Assembly (NCBI RefSeq): GCF_003430825.1
Contig: NZ_CP024047.1
Span: forward strand, 3,038,001-3,102,000
Length of the DNA: 64,000 bases
Reading direction: 5' to 3'
DNA from: Natrarchaeobaculum sulfurireducens
GTDB taxonomy: Archaea > Halobacteriota > Halobacteria > Halobacteriales > Natrialbaceae
In this document: positions 25,853 to 35,410 of the stretch, piece after piece
Position numbering within the stretch: the first letter of the stretch is position 1
How the letters are laid out: each line of letters opens with the position of its first letter
The notes under the pieces: model-generated
What the model was told of the DNA's origin: nothing
Databases searched by the model: none
Seen by the model: only the letters and a program-made list of their open reading frames with translations
Position numbers and translations under genes: made by a program

Positions 25853-26986
25853 TTAGATCTCGAGCATGCGGTCGAGTGCGACCTTCGCGAGTGTTTTCTC
25901 CTGTGGTGCGACCTCGATTACGTTGCGTTCTCGTCCCTCGACGAGTTCCTCGAGCACCCAGGTGAGGTAGTTCGGATCGATCTGGCGCATGGCGTTGCAG
26001 TCCATACAGGCGTCGCCACACAGCGGGAGGACCTCGACCTCGGGGTGCCAGCGCTGGAGGTGCTCGGTGAGGTGGATCTCGGTGCCGATCGCCCACGTCT
26101 CGCCGGGATCGGCCTCGGCGACGGTCTCACAGATGGTTGCGGTGGAGCCGACGACGTCGGCGGCCTCGACGACCTCGCGGCGACACTCGGGGTGGACGAC
26201 GACCTGGGCTTCGGGGTGGTCGGTTCGAGTCGTCTCGATGTGCTCGACGCGGAACCGCTCGTGGACCTGGCAGTAGCCATCCCAGAGGATGACGTCGGCG
26301 TCGGCGACTGACTCGCCGTCTTTGCCCTCGGGATCCCAGGGGTCCCAGGTGGCGAGTTCGTCTTCCAGCCCCAGCTCGTAGGCGGTGTTCTCCCCGAGGT
26401 GCTTGTCGGGCAGAAACAACACCGTATCACCGCGCTCGAAGGCCCACTCGAACGCGTCGGCCGCGTTCGAGGAGGTACAAACGAGACCGCCCTGGCTCGC
26501 ACAGAACGCTTTCAGGTCGGCATACGAGTTCATGTACGTGATCGGGATGATCTCGGCGTCGGGGGCGGCATCAGTGAGTTCGGCCCACGCGGCGTCGACC
26601 TGGAGCGCTTCGGCCATCCCGGCCATCGGACACGACGCTTCCATCGACGGGAGGATCACCGTCTGGTCGTCGTCGGTGATGATGTCCGCGCTCTCGGCCA
26701 TGAACGTCACCCCGCCGAAGACCACGTACTCGGCGTCCGCCTCGGCGGCCTGTTGCGATAGTTGATATGAGTCCCCGACGAAATCGGCGTGCTCGACGAT
26801 CTCCCGGCGCTGGTAGTTGTGGCCCAAGATGACGACGTCGTCACCCAGTTCGGCAAGTGCCGCCTCGATGCGTTCGGTCCGTTCGGCCTCCTCGAGTCCC
26901 CGGTAGGACCTCGGGAGCTGCTCGAGGGTGTCGTATTTGAACAGACTCAGATCGGTTTCCAACTCCGCGGTTTCCATTTTGACCAT
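25853..26986 (-). CDS. nadA: Quinolinate synthase
   Basis: 377 residues. Iron-sulfur enzyme joining iminoaspartate and dihydroxyacetone phosphate to quinolinate. ILGHNYQRREIVEHADFVGDS, the ASCPMAG cysteine, VCTSSNA and GDACMDCNAMRQI supply the cluster ligands and active site. The first residues MVKMETAELETDL allow starts at 26986 or 26977. First gene of the NAD operon. The 219 nt upstream should hold its promoter; I could not identify a repressor site there. Confidence 0.94.
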   Translation of the reverse strand: MVKMETAELETDLSLFKYDTLEQLPRSYRGLEEAERTERIEAALAELGDDVVILGHNYQRREIVEHADFVGDSYQLSQQAAEADAEYVVFGGVTFMAESADIITDDDQTVILPSMEASCPMAGMAEALQVDAAWAELTDAAPDAEIIPITYMNSYADLKAFCASQGGLVCTSSNAADAFEWAFERGDTVLFLPDKHLGENTAYELGLEDELATWDPWDPEGKDGESVADADVILWDGYCQVHERFRVEHIETTRTDHPEAQVVVHPECRREVVEAADVVGSTATICETVAEADPGETWAIGTEIHLTEHLQRWHPEVEVLPLCGDACMDCNAMRQIDPNYLTWVLEELVEGRERNVIEVAPQEKTLAKVALDRMLEI

Positions 26987-27205
26987 ATCACGGAACCTGT
27001 GGTTACCATCACGTCACGGACCGCTATCGAATAACTTTTTCTTTCGATACTCGATTTCGGCAGCGTACCATCGAGTGATGGCCCCATCGAAAACAGAACA
27101 TCGGTTGCTCGGCGGCGGCGAAACGACACCTGTCTCGAGCGAGAGCTATCGATCGAAGCGCAGGAAAAAACACCGCGGGAAAACACCGCGGGTGGCGAGG
27201 GACGA

Positions 27206-28762
27206 TTACTCCTCGAGTCGGTCGTACACCGGCTGGCCGTCGACGATGGTCGCCATCACGTCGATCTCGTCGATCCGGTCGACCTCCCACGGGGACGTTT
27301 CGAGGACGACCAGATCCGCGCGCTTGCCGACCTCGACGGTTCCAAGCCGATGTTCGTCGAAACCAGCGTAGGCCGCCCCGTGAGTGTACGCCCGCAGGGC
27401 CTCGGTGACCGACAGCCGCTGGTCGTCGGTCGGCGCGGTGACGGCGTGGTGGATCCCGAGTAGGGGATCGAGCGGCATACAGTCGGAGCCGAACGCGAGG
27501 GGAATGTCCGCATCGAGGACGCGTCGGAATCGGTTCGTTCGCCGCCGTCGGTCGTCGCCGAGTCGATTGTCGTAGAGGCCGCCCTCGTCGGCCCAGCGGT
27601 GGAAGTTCGGCTGCATCGAGGCGACGATCCCTGCCGCGGCCATCCGCTCGAGGTGGTCGTCGGTTGCGAGTTCGACGTGCTCGATCCGATGGCGCGATCC
27701 GGCGGGGTCGCTGGTTCGCTCGAGTGCCGTAATCGTCTCCTCGATAGCTTCGTCACCGATGGCGTGGGCAGTCACCTGGAACGCGTCGGCGTCGGCCCGG
27801 TCAACGATGGCTCGAAGTTCGTCGGGATCGACGACCCACTCACCGGTGTTCGCGTCGTCGACTCCCTCGCCGTCGCGTTCGTATGGCTCGAGTAGCTTCG
27901 CCGTCCGAGCGCCGATACTCCCGTCGGTGTAGGTCTTGATCGCGCCCGTCCGAACCAGCTCACCGCCAGCGTTCGTCGTCAATCCGACCTCCGCGACGGC
28001 CTCGAGGTGGTCGGCCCAGTAGTTGATCCGCACCCGTGTCGGCAGCTCGCCCGCAGCGTCGAGATCCCGGTAGACCCGCGGCGCTTTGGAGTTGCGAACC
28101 ATGTCGTGAACGCCGGTCACGCCGCGTGCAACGGCGTACTCGAGACCGGCGGTGACTAGCGCTCGGGTTTCCTCGTATCCCGGCGCGATTCCCTTTCGAA
28201 CGGTTTCGGCGGCGTCTTCGACGACCACCCCGGTCGGCTCGCCGCCGGGACCACGACGCACGTCCGCCTCGGGGAGGTCGTCGGCGAAACGCTCGAGTGC
28301 GACCGAGTTCAGCGACGCGGCGTGCATGTCGACTCGAAGCGCAACGACGGGACGCTCCTCGCTGACCAGATCGAGGTCCTCGCGGGTGAGATACGCCGCG
28401 TCGTCCCACTCGCTCTCGTCGTACCCAAAGCCCTGGATCCACTCGTCGTCGATCTCGTCGGCTCGAGCGGCCAACCGATCGAGGCACTCATCGGCGCTGG
28501 TCGCCCCTGAGAGGTCCGCGTGGACCAGGTATCGGCCGAGGTTCTCGACGTGCGTGTGTGCGTCGATGAATCCTGGCAGGACGACCTGGCCATCACAGTC
28601 GATCACGTCGGTTTCGACGCCCTCGAGGAACTGGATCTCATAGGTCCGCCCGACCCGGACGATCTCGCCGTCGCGGATCGCGACCGCGTCGTGGACGGTA
28701 TCGGGCTCCGTGAGGGTATGAACTTCCGCGTTCGTCAACAGCAGGTCGGCAGCCTGAGTCAT
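27206..28762 (-). CDS. Amidohydrolase family 3 protein (YtcJ-like)
   Basis: 518 residues from the ATG at 28762 (MTQAADLLLTNAEVHTL). Metal-dependent hydrolase of the TIM-barrel amidohydrolase superfamily: GFIDAHTHVENLG gives the HxH metal motif near residue 65, with later VTAHAIGDEAIEETI and RIEHVE histidines and the catalytic aspartate in FGSDCMPLDP. The C-terminal KRADLVVLETSPW is the usual end of the composite beta domain. Family members act on N-acyl, formamide or cyclic substrates; none can be named here. Divergent from a small membrane protein. Confidence 0.86.
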   Translation of the reverse strand: MTQAADLLLTNAEVHTLTEPDTVHDAVAIRDGEIVRVGRTYEIQFLEGVETDVIDCDGQVVLPGFIDAHTHVENLGRYLVHADLSGATSADECLDRLAARADEIDDEWIQGFGYDESEWDDAAYLTREDLDLVSEERPVVALRVDMHAASLNSVALERFADDLPEADVRRGPGGEPTGVVVEDAAETVRKGIAPGYEETRALVTAGLEYAVARGVTGVHDMVRNSKAPRVYRDLDAAGELPTRVRINYWADHLEAVAEVGLTTNAGGELVRTGAIKTYTDGSIGARTAKLLEPYERDGEGVDDANTGEWVVDPDELRAIVDRADADAFQVTAHAIGDEAIEETITALERTSDPAGSRHRIEHVELATDDHLERMAAAGIVASMQPNFHRWADEGGLYDNRLGDDRRRRTNRFRRVLDADIPLAFGSDCMPLDPLLGIHHAVTAPTDDQRLSVTEALRAYTHGAAYAGFDEHRLGTVEVGKRADLVVLETSPWEVDRIDEIDVMATIVDGQPVYDRLEE

Positions 28763-28845
28763 ACTCGAGGTGGCTCGCGCGAGCAGCAAAGTCGTTCGGT
28801 TCGCTCGAGCGAAATGCCGATGTACCTGTAGGCCGATCGAACGGT

Positions 28846-29262
28846 ATGCTCTCCCGCGAAAATCGTGTCATCGGCGCCTCGATCGCCCTCCTGGTCGCGA
28901 TAGCGTTGGTCGTCCTGCCGGTAGCCGAGGACACACTCGGACTGGCGCTGTCTGACCAACCGCTGGCCGCGTTCGTCCTCTTCGCCGGGCTGGCCGTCCT
29001 CGGTCCGCAACTGTACCTCGCGCGTACCGACGAGGAAATCTCGCCGCGAACGCGGGTCCGGTTCGCCGTCGTCGTGAGCGCCGTTTTCGCGCTGACGTTC
29101 GCAGAACCGGGCGCAGTCGACTGGAGCGAGGGGACGGCGCTGCTCGCCGACCTCGAGACCCTCCAACACGCCGTACTCGTCGTCGTCGCCGTCGGCTCGC
29201 TCGTCGGCCTCGTCTGCTATGAGTTCGTCGCCGGCTACCGCGGCAGGGTCGTGAGCACCTGA
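28846..29262 (+). CDS. Small membrane protein, unknown
   Basis: 138 residues with four hydrophobic segments: IGASIALLVAIALVVLP, PLAAFVLFAGLAVLGPQLYL, RFAVVVSAVFALTFA and HAVLVVVAVGSLVGLVCYEF. No motif or charged residues within the helices that suggest transport. It lies 52 nt before hmgA on the same strand and may be co-transcribed with it, but no functional link to isoprenoid synthesis is apparent. Confidence 0.7.
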   Translation: MLSRENRVIGASIALLVAIALVVLPVAEDTLGLALSDQPLAAFVLFAGLAVLGPQLYLARTDEEISPRTRVRFAVVVSAVFALTFAEPGAVDWSEGTALLADLETLQHAVLVVVAVGSLVGLVCYEFVAGYRGRVVST

Positions 29263-29314
29263 CGGTCGCCCAGAATCAGCAATCCTTAGGACGGGGCGCT
29301 GTCTCTGCTGATCC

Positions 29315-30541
29315 ATGACGACCGCCGACGACCTCGCCGACCGCGTCCGCGACGGCGAGCTTCGCATCCACGAACTCGAGGCACACGCCGACCACGACAC
29401 TGCTGCCGAAGCCCGGCGGCTGGTCGTCGAACGCGAGACCGGTGTCGACCTCGAGACGATCGCCGATTACGGCTTCCCGGCCGAGACCGCCGAGCCCAAC
29501 ATCGAGAACATGATCGGCGCAGCCCAGGTGCCGATGGGCGTCGTCGGTCCCGCGACCGTCGACGGCGGTGCAGCCGACGGCGAGTACTACCTGCCGCTTG
29601 CGACCACCGAGGGCGCGCTGTTGGCGTCGGTCAACCGCGGGCTGTCGGTGATAGACGCGGCGGGTGGCGCAACCGCCCGCGTGACGAAAAACGGAATGAC
29701 GCGCGCGCCGGTGTTCCGCGTCGACGGCGTCGCCGAGGCCGCCGAGACGGTCGAGTGGGTCGAGAAGAACCTCGAGACGCTTCGGGAGGCCGCCGAAGCG
29801 ACCACCAGCCACGGCGAACTGCTGGGCGTCGAACCCTACGTGGTCGGCGACTCGGTCTACCTGCGCTTTGCCTACGATACCAAAGACGCGATGGGGATGA
29901 ACATGGCCACCATCGCCACCGGCGAGGCCTGCGAGGTCGTCGAACGGGAGACCCCCGCCTCGCTCGTCGCGCTCTCTGGCAACCTCTGTTCGGACAAGAA
30001 ACCCGCCGCGATCAACGCCGTCGAAGGTCGTGGCCGCTCCGTGACGGCCGACGTCGTTATTCCCGGCGACCTCGTCGAGGATCGACTCCACACCACGGCC
30101 GAGGCCATCGTCGAGGCCAATACCCGCAAGAACCTCACCGGCAGCGCCAAAGCCGGCGCGCTCGGCTTCAACGCCCACGCCGCGAACGTCGTCGCCGCGG
30201 CCTTCCTCGCGACCGGCCAGGACGAAGCCCAGGTCGTCGAGGCCGCAAACACGATCACGACGATGGACGCCCGGCCAAACGACGACGGCGGACACGACCT
30301 GTATGCCGCCGTTTCCCTCGCCTCCCTCGAGGTCGGGACCGTCGGCGGCGGCACGAAACTGCCGACTCAGGCCGAAGCGCTCGAGATCCTCGGCCTGCAA
30401 GGAGGTGGCGATCCGGCCGGCTCGAACGCCGACGCCCTCGCGGAGGTCATCGCCGTCGGTACACTCGCCGGCGAACTCTCCTTGCTCGGTGCCCTCTCCT
30501 CGCGTCACCTCGCCAGCGCCCACGAAGAACTCGGCCGCTAA
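29315..30541 (+). CDS. hmgA: 3-hydroxy-3-methylglutaryl-CoA reductase, class I
   Basis: 408 residues. Reduces HMG-CoA to mevalonate with NADPH, the committed step to archaeal isoprenoid lipids. Catalytic Glu in TTEGALLASVNRG, KDAMGMNM with the nucleotide-site Asp, Lys in CSDKKPAAINAVEGRG, and the C-terminal His in SSRHLASAHEELGR; GGGTKLPTQ also present. This is the enzyme whose overexpressed or mutant gene gives mevinolin resistance in halophile genetics (established). Length and all catalytic residues are typical. Confidence 0.96.
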   Translation: MTTADDLADRVRDGELRIHELEAHADHDTAAEARRLVVERETGVDLETIADYGFPAETAEPNIENMIGAAQVPMGVVGPATVDGGAADGEYYLPLATTEGALLASVNRGLSVIDAAGGATARVTKNGMTRAPVFRVDGVAEAAETVEWVEKNLETLREAAEATTSHGELLGVEPYVVGDSVYLRFAYDTKDAMGMNMATIATGEACEVVERETPASLVALSGNLCSDKKPAAINAVEGRGRSVTADVVIPGDLVEDRLHTTAEAIVEANTRKNLTGSAKAGALGFNAHAANVVAAAFLATGQDEAQVVEAANTITTMDARPNDDGGHDLYAAVSLASLEVGTVGGGTKLPTQAEALEILGLQGGGDPAGSNADALAEVIAVGTLAGELSLLGALSSRHLASAHEELGR

Positions 30542-30650
30542 TTGGTTGGACCTGTTCGACGGCGGCTGCTCGGCCCTCGATACAGTGTTCCGCTGAGTGT
30601 TCGTATCGCTGGTACTCGGTTAGCCGGAGGCGAGAGAACCGATTCGACGC

Positions 30651-31754
30651 CTACTCGTCTCGCGAGAGGAGCCAGAACACGATAGCGCCGAGAACGAACG
30701 CAAGACCGACGTTGACGGCAAGTCCGAGGACACCGACGCCGACGACGAGCGCGAACGAGCGCCCGTCGTCGACGCGGGCGAACGCGGCCCGACCGAGCTC
30801 GAGGGCGACGACCACGAGCAACACGCCGAGCAGGGCCATCGGGAACGCCGCGAGCAGTGCGCCAGCGGCGACCAGCGCGAGTGCGAGGTAGCCAACGCCA
30901 AGCAGGACGTTCGCTCCGGCGGTTCGCGCGCCGAAGGCGTACTTGCCCGCGAGCCCGCCGCTGCCGTGACACATCGGGACGCCGCCGATCGGAACCGCCG
31001 CGAGGCAGGTGACGCCCATGCTCCGTGAGAGCGAGTCAGCCGAGACGTCCCGATCGTAGAGGTCGCCACACAACAGGGCGGTCGCGATGGCCGCGTTCCC
31101 GACGGTCATCCCAAGCTGGGCGGCGGTCCCCTCGAGTGCGGCGGTCGACAGCGTTGGCGTACCGGCGGGGAACAGCGCGACTTCGGGCACGCGAGGCGTG
31201 GGGACGCCGGCCGTCGCGACGGCGGCGACGCCGCCGAGGGCGAGTACGACGAGCACGCTGGTCTGCTGGCGTCCCACGAGCGCGAAGCCGGCGACGACGG
31301 CGAAGCCGGCGACGGCGACGGAGACGTTCTCGAGCGAGAGGCCGACGGCGGACTCGAGCAACAGCAGGGCAACGGCGAACTGGACACCTCTGACGACGGG
31401 TTCGCCGACGACACGTTGAAGCCGACCGACGAGGCCGAGTCGGCCAACGACGAGCAAGACGCCGCCGGCAAGCAGCCCGGCCGCCGCGAGTTCGGCATAC
31501 GAGAGGGCCCCAACCATAGCGAGCCCAACCAGGGCTTTCATCGGCTCGACTGACAACGGCATCCCGTAGTACAGCCCCCAGACGATCTGGAAGAGTCCGA
31601 AGCCGATCAGAACGTGGGGCAGCGAAACGCTCGTCGTCATCGCAAGAGCCACGATCAGCGGCAGGACTGTAACCGAATCACCTAGCGCACCCGTAAGTTC
31701 TCGAGTGGAGAACTCGAGGCCTGTTTCGGCCGTAGAACCGAACGAGTACGCCAT
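30651..31754 (-). CDS. Putative sulfate/molybdate transporter (MOT1-like)
   Basis: 367 residues with about ten membrane helices. FSTRELTGALGDSVTVLPLIVAL and GFGLFQIVWGLYYGMPLSVEPMKA (including the conserved PxxPxK-like PLSVEPMK) and a late PIGGVPMCHGSGGLAGKYAFGA are hallmark segments of MOT1/SulP-related putative molybdate transporters. No STAS domain, consistent with MOT1 rather than SulP. Not linked here to molybdenum genes. The start ATG at 31754 is preceded by an AT-rich stretch likely to be the promoter. Confidence 0.82.
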   Translation of the reverse strand: MAYSFGSTAETGLEFSTRELTGALGDSVTVLPLIVALAMTTSVSLPHVLIGFGLFQIVWGLYYGMPLSVEPMKALVGLAMVGALSYAELAAAGLLAGGVLLVVGRLGLVGRLQRVVGEPVVRGVQFAVALLLLESAVGLSLENVSVAVAGFAVVAGFALVGRQQTSVLVVLALGGVAAVATAGVPTPRVPEVALFPAGTPTLSTAALEGTAAQLGMTVGNAAIATALLCGDLYDRDVSADSLSRSMGVTCLAAVPIGGVPMCHGSGGLAGKYAFGARTAGANVLLGVGYLALALVAAGALLAAFPMALLGVLLVVVALELGRAAFARVDDGRSFALVVGVGVLGLAVNVGLAFVLGAIVFWLLSRDE

Positions 31755-31938
31755 CTGGTGAGATTATTTGCTCGAGACTAATTACTGTTTGCAGAAACCG
31801 AAGGTGGTTTCTGGTAGAGTCGCGTGGGAACGGTCGCGATTACAGGCAGCTACTCACAGCGCATCGAGGGGTGGTGGACCGGCTCGACGAGAAGCCGTGA
31901 TCAGCACGCCTAAGACGGCTCGGAAACCGTCGTGCACC

Positions 31939-32958
31939 ATGACCGACCTCGGAAAGATCGACCGGACGGTTTTCGAACGGACGATCGCCCCACGACTCGG
32001 TGCCGACCGGGACGACGTCACGCTCGAGCCAACCCACGGCGTCGACTTCGGTGTCGTCGACGTCGACGGCCGCGCCCTCGTGACGGCGACCGACCCCATC
32101 TCGATCCTCCCGCCGCTGGGCCTCGAGCGCGCCGCCCGATTTGCCCTCGATCTCGTGCTCGCGGACGTCGCCGTCAGCGGAATCGCGCCGTCGCACCTCT
32201 CGATCTGTTTTACGCTCCCCGAGGAGCTGACCGACGAGCAGTTCGCCACCGTCTGGGAGACGATTCACACCGAGTGTGTGGACCTCGGCGTCGCCGTCGT
32301 CACCGGCCACACGGCCCGGTACACCGACCCGTCGTACCCATGGGTCGGCGGCGCGACCGCGATGGGCGTCGGCGACCACGACGAGATCGTCCGCCCCGAC
32401 GGCGCACGCGAGGGGGATCGACTCCTCCTGACGACCGGCCCGGCGGTCGAATCCGTCGGACTCCTGAGTACGCTCTTTCCCGAGCAGCTCGAGGTTCCCG
32501 ACGACGTCGTCGCCGACGCCCAGGACCGGCTGGAGGAGGTGTACTGCGTCCGGGACGCGCTGACGGCGGCCGCTGCGGGTCCCGTGACGGCGATGCACGA
32601 CGTCACCGAGGGCGGCCTCGCCGGCGCGCTGTGTGAGATGGCCGACGGCGCGGGCGTCGGTTTTACCATCGACCGCGAGGCCGTTCCGATGCGCCCCGGC
32701 GTCGCCGAGGTCTGTGCGTCCCTCGAGATCGACCCCTGGGCAGCGACGAGCTGTGGCTCGCTCGTGATCGCAGTCGATCCCGACGGGGCCGACGACGTCG
32801 TCGCCGCGCTCGAGGACCGGGGGACGGTCGTCGCCGAGGTCGGCCGCGTCGAGTCCGCGTCGGGATCGACACCGGGAGTCTCCGTCGACGGCGAGCCACT
32901 CGAGCATCCGGGTGTGGATCCGTCGTGGGATGCGTACGCAGAGTTGGCAACCGAATGA
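31939..32958 (+). CDS. AIR synthase-related (PurM/HypE/ThiL-superfamily) protein
   Basis: 339 residues from the ATG at 31939; the frame is open to 31768, but the extra 57 residues have no conserved pattern. ATP-binding fold seen in VVDVDGRALVTATDPISILPP, VLADVAVSGIAPSHLSICFTLP, the PWVGGATAMGVG segment and MHDVTEGGLAGALCEMADGAG, the motif shared by HypE, SelD, ThiL and PurM. Overall closest to HypE-like archaeal proteins of unknown role. It lies two genes upstream of thiD; a part in thiamine metabolism is possible but not shown. Confidence 0.8.
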   Translation: MTDLGKIDRTVFERTIAPRLGADRDDVTLEPTHGVDFGVVDVDGRALVTATDPISILPPLGLERAARFALDLVLADVAVSGIAPSHLSICFTLPEELTDEQFATVWETIHTECVDLGVAVVTGHTARYTDPSYPWVGGATAMGVGDHDEIVRPDGAREGDRLLLTTGPAVESVGLLSTLFPEQLEVPDDVVADAQDRLEEVYCVRDALTAAAAGPVTAMHDVTEGGLAGALCEMADGAGVGFTIDREAVPMRPGVAEVCASLEIDPWAATSCGSLVIAVDPDGADDVVAALEDRGTVVAEVGRVESASGSTPGVSVDGEPLEHPGVDPSWDAYAELATE

Positions 32959-33049
32959 TTCTTCGCGACGGCTCGGCTAGGCACAGTGTCTGCGACCGAG
33001 CGAGCGCGGTCCGCCTCGCGTTCAGGCACAGCGACTACGGAGCGTACGA

Positions 33050-33553
33050 ATGACGACGACACAGCTATTCATCGAGGTCGGCACGCAACTCGAGGAGACG
33101 TCGGGATTACTTCAATACGGGCTGGTGGCGCTGTTCGCCGCGATTCCGATCGTCGAGATTTTCGTCGTCATCCCGATCGCGATCGGGCTCGGGCTCGATC
33201 CACTCGTGACCGGCGTCGCCGCGTTCGCCGGCAACACCGCCTCGGTCGTGTTACTCGTCGCCTTCCAGCAACGACTCGCAACGTGGTGGCACCGACGACG
33301 TGGGACGGCGGCCGACGGTGACGGCGTGGGTGGACGCGCTCGAGCCCGGCGAATCTGGGATCGGTACGGACTGCCCGGACTCGCCCTCGCGGGACCGGTC
33401 GTTACGGGCATCCATATCGCCGCACTCGTCGGACTCGCCGCCGGGAGCAAGGCTCGAGCCGTCGCCTGGTGGACCACTGTCAGCATCGGCGTCTGGACCG
33501 TCGTCTTCGTCGTCGCCTCGGTGTACGGGCTCTCGCTGCTCGGAATCGCATAA
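33050..33553 (+). CDS. Small multi-drug export family membrane protein
   Basis: 167 residues. The start [29 protein letters not shown] with a central charged loop ([20 protein letters not shown]) and the second half [32 protein letters not shown] fit the family named small multi-drug export protein (PF06695 pattern), about 4-5 helices with two similar halves. Real transport activity is not established for archaeal members. It ends 85 nt before thiD, which has its own promoter. Confidence 0.75.
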   Translation: MTTTQLFIEVGTQLEETSGLLQYGLVALFAAIPIVEIFVVIPIAIGLGLDPLVTGVAAFAGNTASVVLLVAFQQRLATWWHRRRGTAADGDGVGGRARARRIWDRYGLPGLALAGPVVTGIHIAALVGLAAGSKARAVAWWTTVSIGVWTVVFVVASVYGLSLLGIA

Positions 33554-33610
33554 GACCGAACGGGTCGGCGATCGACCGTCGCTCCCGACGCGATGTTCGA
33601 CCATCACCGC

Positions 33611-33620
33611 TTTGTATAAT
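33611..33620 (+). promoter_or_regulatory. TATA element of thiD
   Basis: TTTGTATAAT ends 18 nt before the ATG at 33639, with the AT core about 22-24 nt upstream, placing transcription start at or just before the ATG. It supports the 33639 start over earlier in-frame codons. Confidence 0.6.
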
Positions 33621-33638
33621 CGCGTAATATTCGAGCAT

Positions 33639-34439
33639 ATGAAAGCTCCAGCCCCCGAGCACCGACCCATCGCGCTGACGATCGCGGGCAGCGATTCCGG
33701 TGGCGGTGCGGGTATCCAGGCCGACCTCGCGACGTTCGCCGCCCACGACGTCTTCGGCACCACGACGATCACCGCCGTGACCGCCCAGCACACCCGCGGC
33801 GTCGAATCCTCGTTCGTCCTGCCGTCCGAGGAGGTCGCCACCCAGCTCGAGGCCGTCCTCGGGGATTTCGACGTCGGCGCAGCGAAGACGGGAATGCTCG
33901 CAACCACCGAGATCGTCGACCTCGTCACGGAGCGCGCCAGCAACGTTGCGTTCCCGCTGGTCGTCGACCCCGTGATGGTCGCGACCACCGGTGATCGACT
34001 GCTCGACGAAGCCGCCGAAACGGCCTACGAGGCCCTGATCGCCGAGGCGGCGCTCGTCACCCCGAACGCCGACGAGGCCGAGGTGCTGACCGGCATCGCC
34101 GTCGAAGACGATGCGAGCGCACGGGACGCTGGTGAGGCCCTGCTCGAGCTGGGGGCCGACGCCGCGCTCGTCAAAGGCGGCCACGTGCCCGGCGAGACCG
34201 TCCGCGACCACCTCGTGACCCCAGAGGGCACGACGACGTTCGAACACGAGCGCGTCGACACCGAGGCGACCCACGGCTCCGGCTGTACGCTCGCCGCCGC
34301 TATCACTGCACGACTGGCCCGCGGCGAGGATCTCGAGGGGGCCGTCGGCGGGGCCACGGACTTCCTCGCCCGGGCGGTCGAGCACCACTACGACGTCGGG
34401 CACGGGCCGGGTGCGGTCAACCACGGCGTCGATCGGTAG
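33639..34439 (+). CDS. thiD: Hydroxymethylpyrimidine/phosphomethylpyrimidine kinase
   Basis: 266 residues from the ATG at 33639. Phosphorylates the pyrimidine part of thiamine. [30 protein letters not shown] is the diagnostic N-terminus, [16 protein letters not shown] follows, [14 protein letters not shown] and the C-terminal [11 protein letters not shown] anion hole are intact. Many archaeal ThiD proteins are fused to a ThiN domain; this one is the kinase alone. The larger open frame from 33300 overlaps the upstream gene and is not used. Confidence 0.94.
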   Translation: MKAPAPEHRPIALTIAGSDSGGGAGIQADLATFAAHDVFGTTTITAVTAQHTRGVESSFVLPSEEVATQLEAVLGDFDVGAAKTGMLATTEIVDLVTERASNVAFPLVVDPVMVATTGDRLLDEAAETAYEALIAEAALVTPNADEAEVLTGIAVEDDASARDAGEALLELGADAALVKGGHVPGETVRDHLVTPEGTTTFEHERVDTEATHGSGCTLAAAITARLARGEDLEGAVGGATDFLARAVEHHYDVGHGPGAVNHGVDR

Positions 34440-34514
34440 TCGAACGGAGGCTGCGCGGACGACGATTCGGTCCGGGCTCGAGTCTCGTCGCTGCCATCGC
34501 GTCTTTTACCCCGC

Positions 34515-35291
34515 TTACGGCTCTTCTTCGACTGCGTCGTGACCGCCCTCGGCTGCTGTGCCGTCCTGCTCGAGGTACTCACCGCGGATCACGAGCACCG
34601 GATCGACGGTTCCCTTCGCGAGCGTCTTCGCCCGATCACGGAGGATAAACCGGCGTATCGAGGGTCGACTTTCACCGACGACGAGCAAGTCGTGGTCGGC
34701 TGCGGCCTCGAGAATCCGTCGCGTCGGCGAACCATCGGCGACGAGGGCAGTGTCGATTCGGTCGCGGTCGACGCCGGTGACCGCGAGTTCGTCGACTGCC
34801 GTCTCGAGGAGTGTCCGTCCGTGTTCGCGGTTGCTCTCGTCGACGACGTGGAAGAACGTCACGTCGAGGTCGGTCCCCTCTAAGAGCGTCCCGACGAGCG
34901 TGGCGATGTACTCGAGAGCGACGTCGCCGCGGAGGGCCACGAGCACCGACTCGAGGACGGGCGCGGGATTGAGCACGAGTACGGCGTCACAGCGCTCTTC
35001 GACCGCGACGCGTTCGAACGTTTTGAGCCGATCGTGAGTGAATACGAGTCGGGTCGTCACGTCGAGGCAGCCAGCGGCCTCGAAGACGTCGTGGAGCGTC
35101 TCGAGGTCGGTGTGGGCGCGCTCGCCGTACTGGTCGCGAGCCTGGTCGGTGCCGACCTGGTCGGGAAGCTCTCGGTAGCCGAGCAAGACGATGGGAACCG
35201 ACGCGAAGGCCTCGACGACGGTTTCGGGTACTGCCTCGCCGCCGAGGACGTCAATCGGGAGCAGAACGCGATGATCTCGAGGCCCAGCCAT
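34515..35291 (-). CDS. UspA-like universal stress protein
   Basis: 258 residues from the ATG at 35291 (MAGPRDHRVLLPIDVLGGE). Two Usp-like halves: an N-terminal one (VLLPIDVLGG, then ETVVEAFASVPIVLLGY) and a C-terminal one (VTFFHVVDESNREHGRTLLE, ILEAAADHDLLVVGESR, KGTVDPVLVIRG). The GxxGx9GS/T nucleotide loop of ATP-binding Usp proteins is not preserved (GESRPSIRRFILRDRAKTL), so ATP binding is doubtful. Divergent from mutS. Exact role unknown. Confidence 0.78.
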   Translation of the reverse strand: MAGPRDHRVLLPIDVLGGEAVPETVVEAFASVPIVLLGYRELPDQVGTDQARDQYGERAHTDLETLHDVFEAAGCLDVTTRLVFTHDRLKTFERVAVEERCDAVLVLNPAPVLESVLVALRGDVALEYIATLVGTLLEGTDLDVTFFHVVDESNREHGRTLLETAVDELAVTGVDRDRIDTALVADGSPTRRILEAAADHDLLVVGESRPSIRRFILRDRAKTLAKGTVDPVLVIRGEYLEQDGTAAEGGHDAVEEEP

Positions 35292-35380
35292 GGTGGAGGT
35301 GTGACCTACCACGGCTGGCCTAATAGTACCCCGACGGCCCCGAGCAGTCGCCCGATCACGACCGCTGTCGAACCCGCAGG

Positions 35381-35386
35381 ATTTTA
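35381..35386 (+). promoter_or_regulatory. TATA element of mutS
   Basis: ATTTTA about 27 nt before the ATG at 35411, in keeping with leaderless transcription and with starting MutS at MTEATGIVGE rather than at the in-frame ATG at 35390. Confidence 0.55.
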
Positions 35387-35410
35387 GCGGTGGAAGGACA
35401 GTCACCGGGT

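Noticed and set aside
29755-30891. Long arginine-rich open frame inside hmgA
   Set aside because: High-GC shadow in another phase of a gene with all HMG-CoA reductase motifs.
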